In this document: positions 16,099 to 24,709 of the stretch, one piece after another
How the letters are laid out: each line of letters opens with the position of its first letter
Numbering within the stretch: the stretch's first letter is position 1
Assembly: GCA_965242775.1 (NCBI GenBank)
Contig: CBDETI010000012.1
Coordinates: 62,001-126,000, forward strand
From: JAWPMT01 sp965242775
Lineage (GTDB): Bacteria; Bacteroidota; Bacteroidia; Cytophagales; Cyclobacteriaceae
Direction of reading: 5' to 3'
Length of the DNA: 64,000 nucleotides
The notes under the pieces: generated by a model
Told to the model about the DNA's origin: nothing
The model's input: only the letters and a program-made list of their open reading frames with translations
Databases searched by the model: none
Made by a program: the position numbers and the translations under genes

Positions 16099-17343
16099 TT
16101 AGCGGCGTTCATATACCCGTACATAGTCGACAATGAACTCTTGTGAAGTGACATTGGGATCCATTCCCTGGGCGCCTCCCCAGCCGCCTCCCATGGCTAG
16201 GTTGAGGATAATATTCTGAGGGTTGTTGAAGGGCCACTCCTTGTCATTCGCAGTTTTGTCGTATAGATAATATTCCTCCCCGTCGACAAAACCACGCACC
16301 TCAGCAGGTGTCCATTCCACTGCATACGTATGAAATTCACCAGCTATGTTTTCAACATCCTTGGTACTGCTTATTTGGTTTCCGATTTTGAAATAGTAAG
16401 CAGGCGTGTGCACGGTAGCATGTGCAATGCCATTGCCAGTTTCATTATCAACCTCGTAACCTACGCTTTCCAAAATGTCGATCTCGCCGCAGTAGGGCCA
16501 GGATTTTTCATCCACGTAGGTATCTCCCAGTGTCCATCCTGCAGCCCAATTTCCTTTTTCGCGAGGCACTTTCGCGCGAAATTCAATTTTTCCGTAAAGG
16601 AAACTTACCTTTCCTCGAGTGGTGAGCCGTCCGGAAGTCCAACGTGCACCCTGGTCGTTTTTCCGGGCTTCTATGATCAAATTGCCATCTGCAATTCGGA
16701 CATTTTCCGTCCTGTTCCGGGTGTAGTATTGCAATTCATTGTTACCCCAGCCCCAGTCTCCTACATCATAAGTCCACTTGGAGGTATCCAGTTGCGTCCC
16801 GTCAAATTCATCGGCCCAGACGGGCTGCCATTCCTCCCCATCGGTGTTCTGGGTCATAGTGCTTGGGGTAAGTTGATGAGGGATCATAAGCGAAAATTGA
16901 ATTTCCTGGATGTTGGCTGACCCTTCTCGCACATGGACCTTTATTTTATGGACGCCAGCGCTAAACGGACTGCCGTCTACTTTCCCCGAACCCGTGTCGC
17001 CGATCGCGATGGCGCCGGTCACGTCGTAGGTTCGTCCATCCGGATTTTCAATGTGGTCCTCGACCCAGACTTTAGCATTCTCTGCTTGTTGAGTTTTGAT
17101 CATAGTTTCATATCTACCGGTCTTGGAGAATGTCACCTCATACGAAAGCCATTCTCCCGCCTGTAACTGGGTGGTTCCGGAATTATCACCGCCACTACTT
17201 CCCGTGTAGTCCGTAGCAGCCACGGTGACTACCTGCCCGTCATTGTCATTTTCCACCGCTGTACTGCTTGTTTCCGTCTGACCACATTGCTGTAACCAAA
17301 GTGCCAGGAAAAGGAGTAATGCTGATTTGATCGAGTACTTCAT
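16099..17343 (-). CDS. GH16 endo-beta-glucanase lipoprotein with CBM6-like module
   Basis: A 414-residue lipoprotein (lipobox LQQC, Cys20) probably facing the cell surface or periplasm. Residues 40-155 form a carbohydrate-binding module of the CBM6 type. Residues 170-414 form a glycoside hydrolase family 16 domain with the catalytic motif EIDILE (Glu287, Asp289, Glu292). The bulge residue in the motif and the long WADEFDGTQLD opening fit laminarinases and related beta-1,3-glucanases. Porphyranase or agarase activity is less likely. It is cotranscribed with the upstream sugar transporter (4 bp overlap), which suggests a beta-glucan uptake operon. Confidence 0.9.
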   Translation of the reverse strand: MKYSIKSALLLFLALWLQQCGQTETSSTAVENDNDGQVVTVAATDYTGSSGGDNSGTTQLQAGEWLSYEVTFSKTGRYETMIKTQQAENAKVWVEDHIENPDGRTYDVTGAIAIGDTGSGKVDGSPFSAGVHKIKVHVREGSANIQEIQFSLMIPHQLTPSTMTQNTDGEEWQPVWADEFDGTQLDTSKWTYDVGDWGWGNNELQYYTRNRTENVRIADGNLIIEARKNDQGARWTSGRLTTRGKVSFLYGKIEFRAKVPREKGNWAAGWTLGDTYVDEKSWPYCGEIDILESVGYEVDNETGNGIAHATVHTPAYYFKIGNQISSTKDVENIAGEFHTYAVEWTPAEVRGFVDGEEYYLYDKTANDKEWPFNNPQNIILNLAMGGGWGGAQGMDPNVTSQEFIVDYVRVYERR

Positions 17344-18899
17344 TTTACCAGTAATTTTTCTAATTCTTCCAGTGATTTCCCCTTTGTTTCAGGCACGATA
17401 CGCCATACGAAAATGAATCCTGCTGCCGCAAAAATGCCATATATCAAAAAGGTGGTGCTGCTTCCCAGTGAAGCAAGTTCCCAGGGGAATACAAGCTGAA
17501 CAAGGAAACTCACACATGAGTTGACAAAACCTGTAAATGAGATGGCCAGACCTCTAACCTGAAGCGGGAAAAGTTCAGAGAACAATACCCACATAACCGG
17601 CCCGATCGAAATGGCGAATGACGCTACAAAACTCAAAATGCCAATCAGGATCATGGTGGGGTTCATGGAAATCGCAGCTGTGATGAGCTCCGATTCATAA
17701 GTCTTTGCCGTTTCTTCTCCCAAGGTATTTGTCAAAGCATCTTTATAACTAATGTCATTATCGAAAGTTCTGTCAAAGAGTGGCTGCAATGCTGAAGCAT
17801 TCAATTTTTCAGATATGCCTGAGGCATTTTTTTCAGTCAATGTATAGGTGGCTGTACTAAACCCGTATGCTAGTAGAAACATGCTTAGAGCGATGCCTGC
17901 CACACCAAACGTCAACAGAGGCTTCCTGCCAAGCTTGTCAATAAATAATATGGCAAGAATCGTAAAGATCAGGTTGGTGAGTCCTACCAGTATGGCTTGT
18001 ACGAAGGAAGCATCCGTCCCGATCCCCGATTGTTCAAAGATCATGGGCGCGTAGAAGAATACAGAATTGATGCCGGTGATCTGTTGCAAAACTGCCACCA
18101 CTACGCCGATGGTGAGTACCAGCTTGAGGGCGGGTTTGAAAAGCTCCTTCAGAGGCACTTTTTCTTCCTGGGCTCCGGAATCCAGACTACTTTGTACAGC
18201 GGCGATTTGTTCCTCGGCTTCTTCGTTGCTTATAAGTCTTTCAAATACCTGGCGTGCCTCGTCTTCTCTGCCCTTCATGAGCAACCATCTGGGGCTACGG
18301 GGAACCACAAACAAACCGAAAAAATAGAGCACTGCAGGCAAAGTCTCCAAGCCGAGCATCCATCTCCAGTTCCATTGCTCAAATCCCAACGCTTGTGCCC
18401 AGCCCGCAGTGGATTGCCCCAGCTGAAGAATTAGGTAGTTAGTGAAAAAAGCCGTTGAAATACCTATCACGATATTCAGTTGGTTGAAGGAAACGAGCTG
18501 TCCCCGCATTTTTGGGGGTGCTACTTCGGCAATGTACATGGGAGCGATGATCAGTGCAGCCCCAACACCAATACCTCCGATCATCCGTGCGATTACCAGG
18601 AACAGGAATGTGGGAGCAACCGCAGAGGCTATTGCCGACACTGCAAAAAGTATGGCAGCATAAGTGAGCACCAGCTTTCTACCTACCCTATCGCTTAAAG
18701 GACCGGCCACCATCATCGCCAATGTGGCCGTTAATGTCAGAGAACTCACCGACCAGCCGAGCTCTAATTTTGTCAGACCGAATTCAATTTCAATGAATTT
18801 GACAACTCCCGAGATCACAGAAGCATCAAACCCCATAAGAAAGCCGCCCATTGCTACTATCAATGCAATTCGACGCGTATAAGATTTTTGAGAAGACAT
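17340..18899 (-). CDS. Sugar-porter MFS transporter
   Basis: A 519-residue major facilitator of the sugar porter family (glucose/xylose:H+ type). Signatures include GGFLMGFDASVISGV in helix 1, GPLSDRVGRKL between helices 2 and 3, and the PESPRWL-like PRSPRWLLMKGREDEA after helix 6. QQITGINSVFFYAP lies in helix 7 and PETKGKSLEELE at the end. A large extra loop (about 65 residues) interrupts the last third, as in Bacteroidota homologues. I choose the ATG at 18899; the earlier in-frame ATG would add eleven residues that break the usual N-terminus. It precedes and overlaps the GH16 gene, so it probably imports the released sugar. Confidence 0.92.
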   Translation of the reverse strand: MSSQKSYTRRIALIVAMGGFLMGFDASVISGVVKFIEIEFGLTKLELGWSVSSLTLTATLAMMVAGPLSDRVGRKLVLTYAAILFAVSAIASAVAPTFLFLVIARMIGGIGVGAALIIAPMYIAEVAPPKMRGQLVSFNQLNIVIGISTAFFTNYLILQLGQSTAGWAQALGFEQWNWRWMLGLETLPAVLYFFGLFVVPRSPRWLLMKGREDEARQVFERLISNEEAEEQIAAVQSSLDSGAQEEKVPLKELFKPALKLVLTIGVVVAVLQQITGINSVFFYAPMIFEQSGIGTDASFVQAILVGLTNLIFTILAILFIDKLGRKPLLTFGVAGIALSMFLLAYGFSTATYTLTEKNASGISEKLNASALQPLFDRTFDNDISYKDALTNTLGEETAKTYESELITAAISMNPTMILIGILSFVASFAISIGPVMWVLFSELFPLQVRGLAISFTGFVNSCVSFLVQLVFPWELASLGSSTTFLIYGIFAAAGFIFVWRIVPETKGKSLEELEKLLVK

Positions 18900-19031
18900 A
18901 TAGGTAGGGTTGATGTCCAACAATTTAATCAAATACCTACAACGAAGGACGCTGGGGCCTAAAAGAAATAGAAATCGCGTGATCTGTAGGCCACGGGTAT
19001 CAACTTTGTTACATTCCCGTAAAAAAGTACC

Positions 19032-19856
19032 ATGACGCTAACCAACCAAACTTACTGGCGTATTGGCATGACTTTTTTTGTCATCGCATGCCTGTCTTTA
19101 GCTTCCGCATTACTCTTTCAGGTTCATGTTGGAAAGATCCCGGGATGGTATCAGGTCTTCGATATTTCATTCTACTATTTTATTCCCTGGATCCTATGGC
19201 TCATCTATATCCCGCTTATTTTCAAAGCCGCTTCACGATGGCCCTTCTCTGGTTCACACGGGCCAGGAAACCTTTTCCGTCACGTGCTTATTGTACTTGC
19301 ATTTGCTCCCTTATCGAGGTTGCTGGCCATTACCCTGGACTTTTGGCTGAAAATACAACTCGACATGGTCCATGGATCGCTGGTCGATATTCTTTGGAGT
19401 GTGCGGTGGGTTGTAGTTGCCTCGTTGCCCAAAGAGATACTCCTTTATGCTATCGTTATAGTCATTCATTATTTGATCTATCGGAAGTCACAGCCCGATC
19501 ATGACTTGCAGCGACACCAAATAATTGTTCGGGGGGTGAAGGAAAATACCATCGTCCCCCTCGATAGCATTCAATGGGTGGAAGCTGATAAAAACTACGT
19601 CCTGATTCATACCGACGCCCGGGACATCCGAGCTCGGATGACACTCAGTGCCTTGATGGGGCAACTGGATGATCAATTTTTTCGGGTACATCGATCCTAT
19701 ATTGTCAATAAGTCTAAAATTACCGGTTGGCTGAAGTGGAAAAATGGAGAGTACTTGCTGGAGTTGCAGGATGGGGCCAGGGTATTCACCACTCGAACTT
19801 TCCTGCCGGACATCAATGCGCTCGTCGAACACGGCATTCGTCCCAGTGTAGCGTAG
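19032..19856 (+). CDS. Membrane-anchored LytTR-family regulator
   Basis: A 274-residue protein with four transmembrane helices (residues 12-150) and a C-terminal LytTR DNA-binding domain (residues 165-270). LytTR features are IQWVEADKNYVLIHT, the MTLSALMGQL helix and the FFRVHRSYIVNKSKI motif. There is no response-regulator receiver domain, so the membrane part may sense the signal directly. Such architecture is common in Bacteroidota, where DNA binding occurs at the inner membrane surface. Its target may include the following DoxX gene, though no shared operator was found. A promoter-like TTTG is present upstream but no good -7 match. Confidence 0.88.
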   Translation: MTLTNQTYWRIGMTFFVIACLSLASALLFQVHVGKIPGWYQVFDISFYYFIPWILWLIYIPLIFKAASRWPFSGSHGPGNLFRHVLIVLAFAPLSRLLAITLDFWLKIQLDMVHGSLVDILWSVRWVVVASLPKEILLYAIVIVIHYLIYRKSQPDHDLQRHQIIVRGVKENTIVPLDSIQWVEADKNYVLIHTDARDIRARMTLSALMGQLDDQFFRVHRSYIVNKSKITGWLKWKNGEYLLELQDGARVFTTRTFLPDINALVEHGIRPSVA

Positions 19857-19921
19857 TTTCATCCCAACGGCCCTTTTTTTTCCTTATGGTTCGACAATTT
19901 GTGTCTCAAAAATCGTCGAGC

Positions 19922-20323
19922 ATGGCTACGAAATTCAATATCACCTACATCCTGAAAGAACTATTTATTTGGGCCGTTTCCCTCTATCTGGCTTACTTGT
20001 TCATTGTCCAGGGTTGGTACAAATTTGATCCGGAAGGTTTTTGGGCTCCCGCATTCAAGCGTTGGGGGTATGGGACGTGGTTTCTTTTTCTTATAGGCTT
20101 CCTTGAGTGTTTGGGAGCTATTTTGATTGTTATTCCAAGGACAGCCACGTATGGGGGCACTATCGTAGCGGTGGTCATGGCTGGAGCACTTGCCACGAGA
20201 GGTTATCATGGGGCGAGTACTATCGATTTGGCATGGATAGCTGCTTTCATGCTGGGGGGTGCCCTGGTCGCCTGGTTACGGAAAAAGGATCGTTGGCAAG
20301 TGGAAAGAAAATGGATTGGGTAG
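19922..20323 (+). CDS. DoxX-family membrane protein
   Basis: A 133-residue four-helix membrane protein of the DoxX/DoxD-like group. Helix 1 ends LFIVQGWYKFDPEGFW, a pattern found across the family, and a GFLECLGAILIVIP helix follows. DoxX-like proteins are linked to quinone or thiosulfate metabolism and oxidative stress in other bacteria, but many have no known role. The ATG at 19922 gives a compact protein; an ATG at 19886 would add twelve residues. It follows the LytTR gene by 65 bp on the same strand. Any link between them is inference. Confidence 0.8.
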   Translation: MATKFNITYILKELFIWAVSLYLAYLFIVQGWYKFDPEGFWAPAFKRWGYGTWFLFLIGFLECLGAILIVIPRTATYGGTIVAVVMAGALATRGYHGASTIDLAWIAAFMLGGALVAWLRKKDRWQVERKWIG

Positions 20324-20426
20324 GACCTGATCTCAGCACGAACGCTCCGCCCATGCCGGTAAATGGCTGCATGTTTTTTTCGATGATTTAAATCAACTAT
20401 TTGCGCTTATTCTTAGTTTTTCAGTA

Positions 20427-20732
20427 ATGGAAGACATGTCAGCGGCTAGCACGACTATTAATCAGGAGAAAAAAAGATTCGAACTTGACATCAATGGGGA
20501 AGTGGCTCGAATCGAGTACATACTAAATGAAAAGGGTATCATGTTCCTGACTCATACGGAAGTACCCAGATCGCTGGAGGGCCAGGGAATAGGCAAAAAG
20601 ATTGTAGAGGAAACCCTTCAATATATGAAAGCGCACAATTTACAACTGGCTCCGCTGTGCCCGTTCGTGGCGGCTTACCTGAAGCGGCATGACGAGTATC
20701 GGGCCCTGCTTGCTCCGGGGTACCACGTTTAA
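20427..20732 (+). CDS. YjdJ/NATD1-type GNAT acetyltransferase
   Basis: A 101-residue minimal GNAT-fold protein of the family often named N-acetyltransferase domain containing or YjdJ-like. The core reads TEVPRSLEGQGIGKKIVEETLQY, with the acetyl-CoA loop G-Q-G-I-G. It ends with the typical APLCPFVAAYLKRHDEY segment, in which Cys and Tyr are conserved. The opening half is a pair of beta strands around residues 15-45. The substrate is unknown. An ATG at 20436 is an alternative start. It stands alone between DoxX and an oxidoreductase gene on the same strand. Confidence 0.88.
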   Translation: MEDMSAASTTINQEKKRFELDINGEVARIEYILNEKGIMFLTHTEVPRSLEGQGIGKKIVEETLQYMKAHNLQLAPLCPFVAAYLKRHDEYRALLAPGYHV

Positions 20733-20784
20733 GTTTGCTTGACTTTCAGCTTTGCGCGGTATTTTCGCCTTCAGACTCTTTAGG

Positions 20785-21801
20785 ATGAAAGCGTATTTAC
20801 TTGACAAAGTAGGAAAACCAGACGTACTACGAATTACCGATGTACCTGAGCCGACCCCAGGCCCCCAGGAGGTAAAAGTTAAAATCGAATCAATAGGTCT
20901 CAATTACGCCGAAGTACTTTCGCGCCGGGGACAATATAACTGGGCACCTAAGAGACCCTACATTCCTGGGATGGAAACATATGGAGAAGTGGTGGAGATT
21001 GGGAAGGATGTGACTTCAGTCAAGGTAGGGGAGAAGGTACTTGCAGGCAACCAGTATGGTGGATATGCCGAGTACAACTGCGTGCCCGAGCATTTGATAT
21101 TCCCGGCAAACGAATCAGTAAGTGCTGAAGAGAACGCGGCGCTACTGGTATGCTTTATGACGGCCTGGGTTGCCTTGAGGAAACAGGCCCGTGTGCAGCC
21201 AGGAGAAAAGGTGCTGATTCAGGCGGCAGCAGGAGGTGTTGGTACAGCAGCCGTGCAGCTGGCCAAAGCCATGGGATGTGAGGTATTTGGAACCGCGAGT
21301 AGACCGGAGAAGCTGGAGTTGATCAAGTCGCTGGGGGCAGCGCATGCCATCAACTATGCAACGGAAGACTTTTACGAACTTATAAAAACAGCTCATGGAG
21401 GCGTGGATGCAGTCCTGGAAGTCGTAGGGGGAGATGTATTTAAGAAAAGCGTTGAGTTGCTCAACCCATTTGGTAGGGTGGTGGTCATAGGTTTTGCCAG
21501 TATCAGCTTCAAAAAGTGGAATCCGCTGACGTGGTGGCAAACCTGGAAGGATGCACCGAAGGTGAAGGTGATGCATATGGCACAAAAGAGCTATGGTATC
21601 AGTGCTTCGCACATTGGTTACCTGACTGGCATGCCGGCCCTGTCCAGGTCCTTATGGAAAGAGTTATCTGATTTTATAACAGCACACGGAATTAGACCTC
21701 ATGTGGGCAGAGTTTTTGACTTTGAAGAGATGAAGGAAGCCCATGCTTACATGGAATCCAGGCAAAGTACAGGCAAGATTGTCATCAGAGGAAAAACATA
21801 G
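20785..21801 (+). CDS. NADPH:quinone reductase-like MDR oxidoreductase
   Basis: A 338-residue zinc-independent medium-chain dehydrogenase, similar to quinone oxidoreductase and VAT1. The N-terminal GroES-like domain has YAEVLSRRGQY and PYIPGMETYGEVVEIG. The nucleotide site is the Rossmann motif AAAGGVGTAAVQLAKAMG (residues about 145-162) with a following RPEKL loop that favours NADPH. No zinc-ligand cysteines are seen. The ATG at 20785 is chosen because the typical MKAY opening begins there; an upstream start adds eleven extra residues. Expected activity is reduction of quinones or enones. It is monocistronic or the last gene in its run. Confidence 0.9.
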   Translation: MKAYLLDKVGKPDVLRITDVPEPTPGPQEVKVKIESIGLNYAEVLSRRGQYNWAPKRPYIPGMETYGEVVEIGKDVTSVKVGEKVLAGNQYGGYAEYNCVPEHLIFPANESVSAEENAALLVCFMTAWVALRKQARVQPGEKVLIQAAAGGVGTAAVQLAKAMGCEVFGTASRPEKLELIKSLGAAHAINYATEDFYELIKTAHGGVDAVLEVVGGDVFKKSVELLNPFGRVVVIGFASISFKKWNPLTWWQTWKDAPKVKVMHMAQKSYGISASHIGYLTGMPALSRSLWKELSDFITAHGIRPHVGRVFDFEEMKEAHAYMESRQSTGKIVIRGKT

Positions 21802-21877
21802 CAAATGATATACTCAGGCGAGGTAATTCAGCTAAGGATAACAATATTCTGTTTATTGAAAAAAAATAGAATTTTAT

Positions 21878-21908
21878 TTTGCATAGTAAAAACCGGCTGT
21901 TATCTTTA
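21878..21908 (+). promoter_or_regulatory. Bacteroidota-type promoter
   Basis: TTTG (21878-21881) and TATCTTTA (21901-21908) are spaced by 19 bp, which matches the -33/-7 consensus TTTG-N19-TAnnTTTG except for the last base. Transcription would start near 21914. Confidence 0.6.
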
Positions 21909-21913
21909 CAAAG

Positions 21914-21988
21914 TCACATGGTTAAAACCAGCTAGGAACCTTTAGTTGTTTTGGGAGGGCCTTGTTAAAAACAAGGTCCTCTTTTTTT
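21914..21988 (+). ncRNA. Candidate small RNA or leader transcript 1
   Basis: A short region between a good promoter and a strong terminator, with no coding frame. Near its 5' end, TGGTT and AACCA can pair. The terminator is a 10-bp stem (21956-21965 with 21971-21980) followed by seven T's (21982-21988). The predicted transcript is about 75 nt. It resembles the second candidate 150 bp later in its AGCT-GG opening and GGGAGGG before the stem. No known family is recognised. Confidence 0.45.
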
Positions 21989-22136
21989 GTCCTCACTTTT
22001 CCCATCAAACTGTTTTGCTCTATTCACTTAAAACGGAATGGGTATATCATTTGATAATAAAAAGCTTCATTACTTTCCTTTTTACATCATTTGCTATTAT
22101 TATTGTATTGAAATAGTGAGTATCTATTTTCCATAG

Positions 22137-22183
22137 CTGGTTCTTAATGAGGGAGGGTCGTCTTTTAACGACCCTTCTTTTTT
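22137..22183 (+). ncRNA. Candidate small RNA or leader transcript 2
   Basis: A second promoter-terminator unit. TTG (22103-22105) is followed after 19 bp by TATTTTCC (22125-22132), a weak -7 match. The stem of 8 perfect pairs (22154-22161 with 22168-22175) ends in a T-rich tract to 22183. The predicted RNA is about 50 nt. It could equally be an attenuator hairpin for the downstream HTH gene. Confidence 0.35.
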
Positions 22184-22208
22184 GTTTATCCTATTCCGTT
22201 TCTTGTTG

Positions 22209-22216
22209 TATATTTG
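22209..22216 (+). promoter_or_regulatory. Perfect -7 element for a leaderless HTH transcript
   Basis: TATATTTG matches TAnnTTTG perfectly and ends 4 bp before the ATG at 22221. Transcription would start about at the ATG, so the mRNA would be leaderless. No TTTG lies at exactly 19 bp; one at 22181-22184 is 24 bp away. Confidence 0.5.
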
Positions 22217-22220
22217 ATAT

Positions 22221-22706
22221 ATGGTCATTAATGATCGCATAAAACAACTGATAAGGGTTCTTGACGAAAACCCCAACTCTTTTGCGGAGCAGATCGGCGT
22301 AAAGGGCGCCGTGGTGTACAATATCATCCGTGGGAGAAGAAACAAACCTAGCTTTGAAGTCCTCAATAAGATTCTCATCACCTTCGGTGAAGTCAACACT
22401 GAGTGGTTATTAAGGGGAGAGGGCGAAATCATTGACTATGCGAGAAAGAGCCGTCCAAGTAAGACGGAGAAATCAAAAAGCCAGGTTGCTCGCAACCTGA
22501 AGATCAGCGTAGAACGTAGGGCGATTGAGTTGCTTGGAGAGATGAGTACTGCTCATCCCGAGTCACCGGAGGTTGATGAACTTTCAGATCTGTTTTTCCA
22601 CCTGGTAAGGGAAAATGAAGAGCAGAAAATAAAAATCCTTCATCTCTACGAAAAGAACGAGAAAATCTCGGAGATCCTCAGGGAGAGAATGGGAGTCGAT
22701 ATTTAG
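22221..22706 (+). CDS. Repressor-like HTH (XRE/CI-type) DNA-binding protein
   Basis: A 161-residue protein with an N-terminal Cro/CI helix-turn-helix (residues 3-65). The helices read SFAEQIGVKGAVVYNII and KPSFEVLNKILITFGEVNTEWLLRGEGEI, where the ending is typical of phage-type repressors. The C-terminal 70 residues are charged and helical, probably a coiled-coil dimerisation region (NEEQKIKILHLYEKNEKISEIL). There is no peptidase S24 domain, so it is not a LexA-type self-cleaving repressor. Genes of this kind are common outside prophages in Cytophagales, and no phage genes lie near. The targets are unknown. Confidence 0.85.
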   Translation: MVINDRIKQLIRVLDENPNSFAEQIGVKGAVVYNIIRGRRNKPSFEVLNKILITFGEVNTEWLLRGEGEIIDYARKSRPSKTEKSKSQVARNLKISVERRAIELLGEMSTAHPESPEVDELSDLFFHLVRENEEQKIKILHLYEKNEKISEILRERMGVDI

Positions 22707-22804
22707 TCGACAAGCGCATTCGGCGTATTTCGTTTGGAATTTTACCTTTTTCGGCGGGGTGTTTTTGACCCGCCCTGGAATGGTCTGCCCGATTCAACCT
22801 TCTT

Positions 22805-22886
22805 TTTCATCCTCTCTTATTACCTTAATTCGTTATTCCTGACTTATTACCTTCCTTTCGTCTTTCCTGACGTGTTACCCTTCTTT
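22805..22886. repeat. Degenerate tandem repeat, about 30 bp unit
   Basis: Three imperfect units of the form TTACC-TTC-TTTCGT-TTCCTGAC follow each other and lead into the first long repeat. The third unit merges with its left end. They look like decayed fragments of the same repeat family. Confidence 0.5.
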
Positions 22887-22992
22887 CGTCATTCCTGAGG
22901 AAGTGAAACGGAGATCAGGAATCTTTTAGGATTTACTTGTGGGAGGTTGAGATCCCGGTATTCCTCGCTATCGCTCGAAAACCGGAATGACG
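22887..22992. repeat. MITE-like repeat, copy 1
   Basis: A 106-bp element bounded by inverted ends CGTCATTCC and GGAATGACG. Inside are AAACGGAGATCAGGAATC and GCTCGAAAACCGG. It is about 90 percent identical by eye to a second copy at 23094. No open frame is present. Confidence 0.75.
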
Positions 22993-23093
22993 GCATGAAT
23001 TAGAATTGAGGATGGACTCCCTGACGTGAGTGACGATTAAGGAGGTGCCGAGTGTGGTGGTTCCTGGGTTCACTTGTGCACTTAATCCTCCTT

Positions 23094-23201
23094 CGTCATT
23101 CCTGAGGGAGTGAAACGGAGATCAGGAATCTTTCAGGATTTACTTGTAAGGTGGTATTGAGATTCCGGTATTCCTCGCATCGCTCGAAAACCGGAATGAC
23201 G
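23094..23201. repeat. MITE-like repeat, copy 2
   Basis: A 108-bp direct repeat of the element at 22887, with the same inverted ends and internal sequence. The two copies are separated by about 100 bp of unrelated sequence. It is the more complete copy and has the same orientation. Confidence 0.75.
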
Positions 23202-23210
23202 TAAGGAAGA

Positions 23211-23265
23211 AGGCTTGAAAACCGGAATGAACGAAAAGGGAGAAGGCTCGAAAACCTGAATGACG
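23211..23265. repeat. Partial right ends of the MITE-like repeat
   Basis: Two truncated copies of the right terminal segment (GCTTGAAAACCGGAATGAACG and GCTCGAAAACCTGAATGACG) follow copy 2. They suggest tandem end duplication or slippage. Confidence 0.6.
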
Positions 23266-23336
23266 TTTCATGAAGGATTCATGGGGCGATCTTTTTGCCG
23301 TCGGCAACCAGAAAGTTTGTTATGAATGCGACCCTC

Positions 23337-24611
23337 TTAGAAATCCTGGGTTAGGGGACGGATGGCTTCCTCCAGGTCTTTGCGAAGCTTCCACTTACGG
23401 TAATAGAAGATGCCAAAGACCGCTACGAGCATAAAGAACAAGCTGGAGATACCAATGGTAGAGTAGAAGACGATCTGTTTATTGCGTTCTTGCTCTGCTA
23501 CCATCGCGAAATAGCGTTCGGTGATCAGGTCGAGGTTATATTTTTTATCGGAGGCTTCTATTTCTTCTCTCTCTGCCACATACTCCTCCAAGTTCATTGC
23601 ATATAGGTCTTGATAGTTTGCGTATGATTCCATATCACCCCGATTTTTGCTTATAACCCCTAGGAATTTATAGACCTCATAGTGGTCTGCGACATTTTTG
23701 GCTTGGTTATAAAGCTCTTCCGCTTTGAGTAAATAGAACTCCGCCTCATTAAGTCTACCCGTCATCATCAGTGCCTCACCAAGGTCCTTGGAAGTGAGAA
23801 AAATAGAACCAGCGTTTGCTTCCCTTTCTTCTTTTAATTCTAGGGCCTGTTCAAAATACTCAGCAGCCTTTGGATAATCCTTCGCTAGAAAATAGAGATT
23901 ACCGAGGTTATGATATGCCTTCGTCTTATAAACTGCCTCTAAATTTTCTTTGCCAGTTACGAAAGAGATCAATTTAGAAAAAGTGGCATCAGCCTTCTGG
24001 ATTTTGCCGGTTTGAGAATAGAGACCCCCTAATTTATTGTAAATGAGAGCAACGGTACTATTTGATATTGAATTGAAATTTCCAAATGTTGATTCTAAGA
24101 GGACAATAGCCTCTTCCACATTTCCCCTGGCTTGCAGCAATCGGGAATGTGCATATAAAAGTCGAACGTATTCATTCGTTAAACCGCTTTCAGAGGCCAG
24201 TTCAGAGGCTTGATGATAATATTTTTCGGCTAGCTCGTAGTTTTTGAATTTCATGAAAATAGTACCTGTATTCTTCAATAGCTTGACTAAATCATTTGAG
24301 ACGTTTTGATAATCAGCGTCACTGGCATAACGTATACCCTCTAAATAGTAAATGACTGCTTTTCCAAAATCTCCCTGCTGTTTCTGTATGTATCCTAGGC
24401 TGAAGTTCGCCTTAACAAGGCCGTAGTAATTGCTTTGATTTTTGGCGTCTTCTAGAATCTCCAAGAATAACTTTTGGGTAAGTTCATAGTCGTCAAATGA
24501 CTTCAATGCTTCCTCCACCCGTGATTCGATGCTTTTCGCCGCTAGCAAGTCGTGACTAAAGGCGCCAAATAAAAAGGTGATTAAAAAGAAGGTCCTAATG
24601 CTCGCTCTCAC
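23337..24611 (-). CDS. TPR-repeat membrane-anchored protein, lacking an effector domain
   Basis: A 424-residue exported protein. It has a signal peptide (residues 1-24), about seven tetratricopeptide repeats (residues 30-330), one transmembrane helix (about 378-400, FYSTIGISSLFFMLVAVFGIFYY) and a 20-residue cytoplasmic tail. In Bacteroidota this layout usually continues with a histidine kinase, LytTR or LuxR domain after the helix, but here it stops. It may be a natural short form or a truncated gene. A short lipoprotein gene lies 98 bp upstream on the same strand. The tail ends EEAIRPLTQDF with a normal stop codon. Confidence 0.82.
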   Translation of the reverse strand: MRASIRTFFLITFLFGAFSHDLLAAKSIESRVEEALKSFDDYELTQKLFLEILEDAKNQSNYYGLVKANFSLGYIQKQQGDFGKAVIYYLEGIRYASDADYQNVSNDLVKLLKNTGTIFMKFKNYELAEKYYHQASELASESGLTNEYVRLLYAHSRLLQARGNVEEAIVLLESTFGNFNSISNSTVALIYNKLGGLYSQTGKIQKADATFSKLISFVTGKENLEAVYKTKAYHNLGNLYFLAKDYPKAAEYFEQALELKEEREANAGSIFLTSKDLGEALMMTGRLNEAEFYLLKAEELYNQAKNVADHYEVYKFLGVISKNRGDMESYANYQDLYAMNLEEYVAEREEIEASDKKYNLDLITERYFAMVAEQERNKQIVFYSTIGISSLFFMLVAVFGIFYYRKWKLRKDLEEAIRPLTQDF

Positions 24612-24709
24612 GGAAGCGAATATAAATAGAAAAAGCGAGTAAAACTCGCTTGATTTCTATGGTTATCGCCAAGTAGTCGATAACGGGATGATATGTAACG
24701 ATCTATTGT

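Noticed and set aside
22887..23265. CRISPR array
   Set aside because: The repeats are only two full copies of over 100 bp with inverted ends and uneven spacing, unlike CRISPR repeats, and no cas genes are present.
22221..23300. Prophage or integrated element marked by the repressor-like gene
   Set aside because: No integrase, structural gene or attachment repeat was found nearby.
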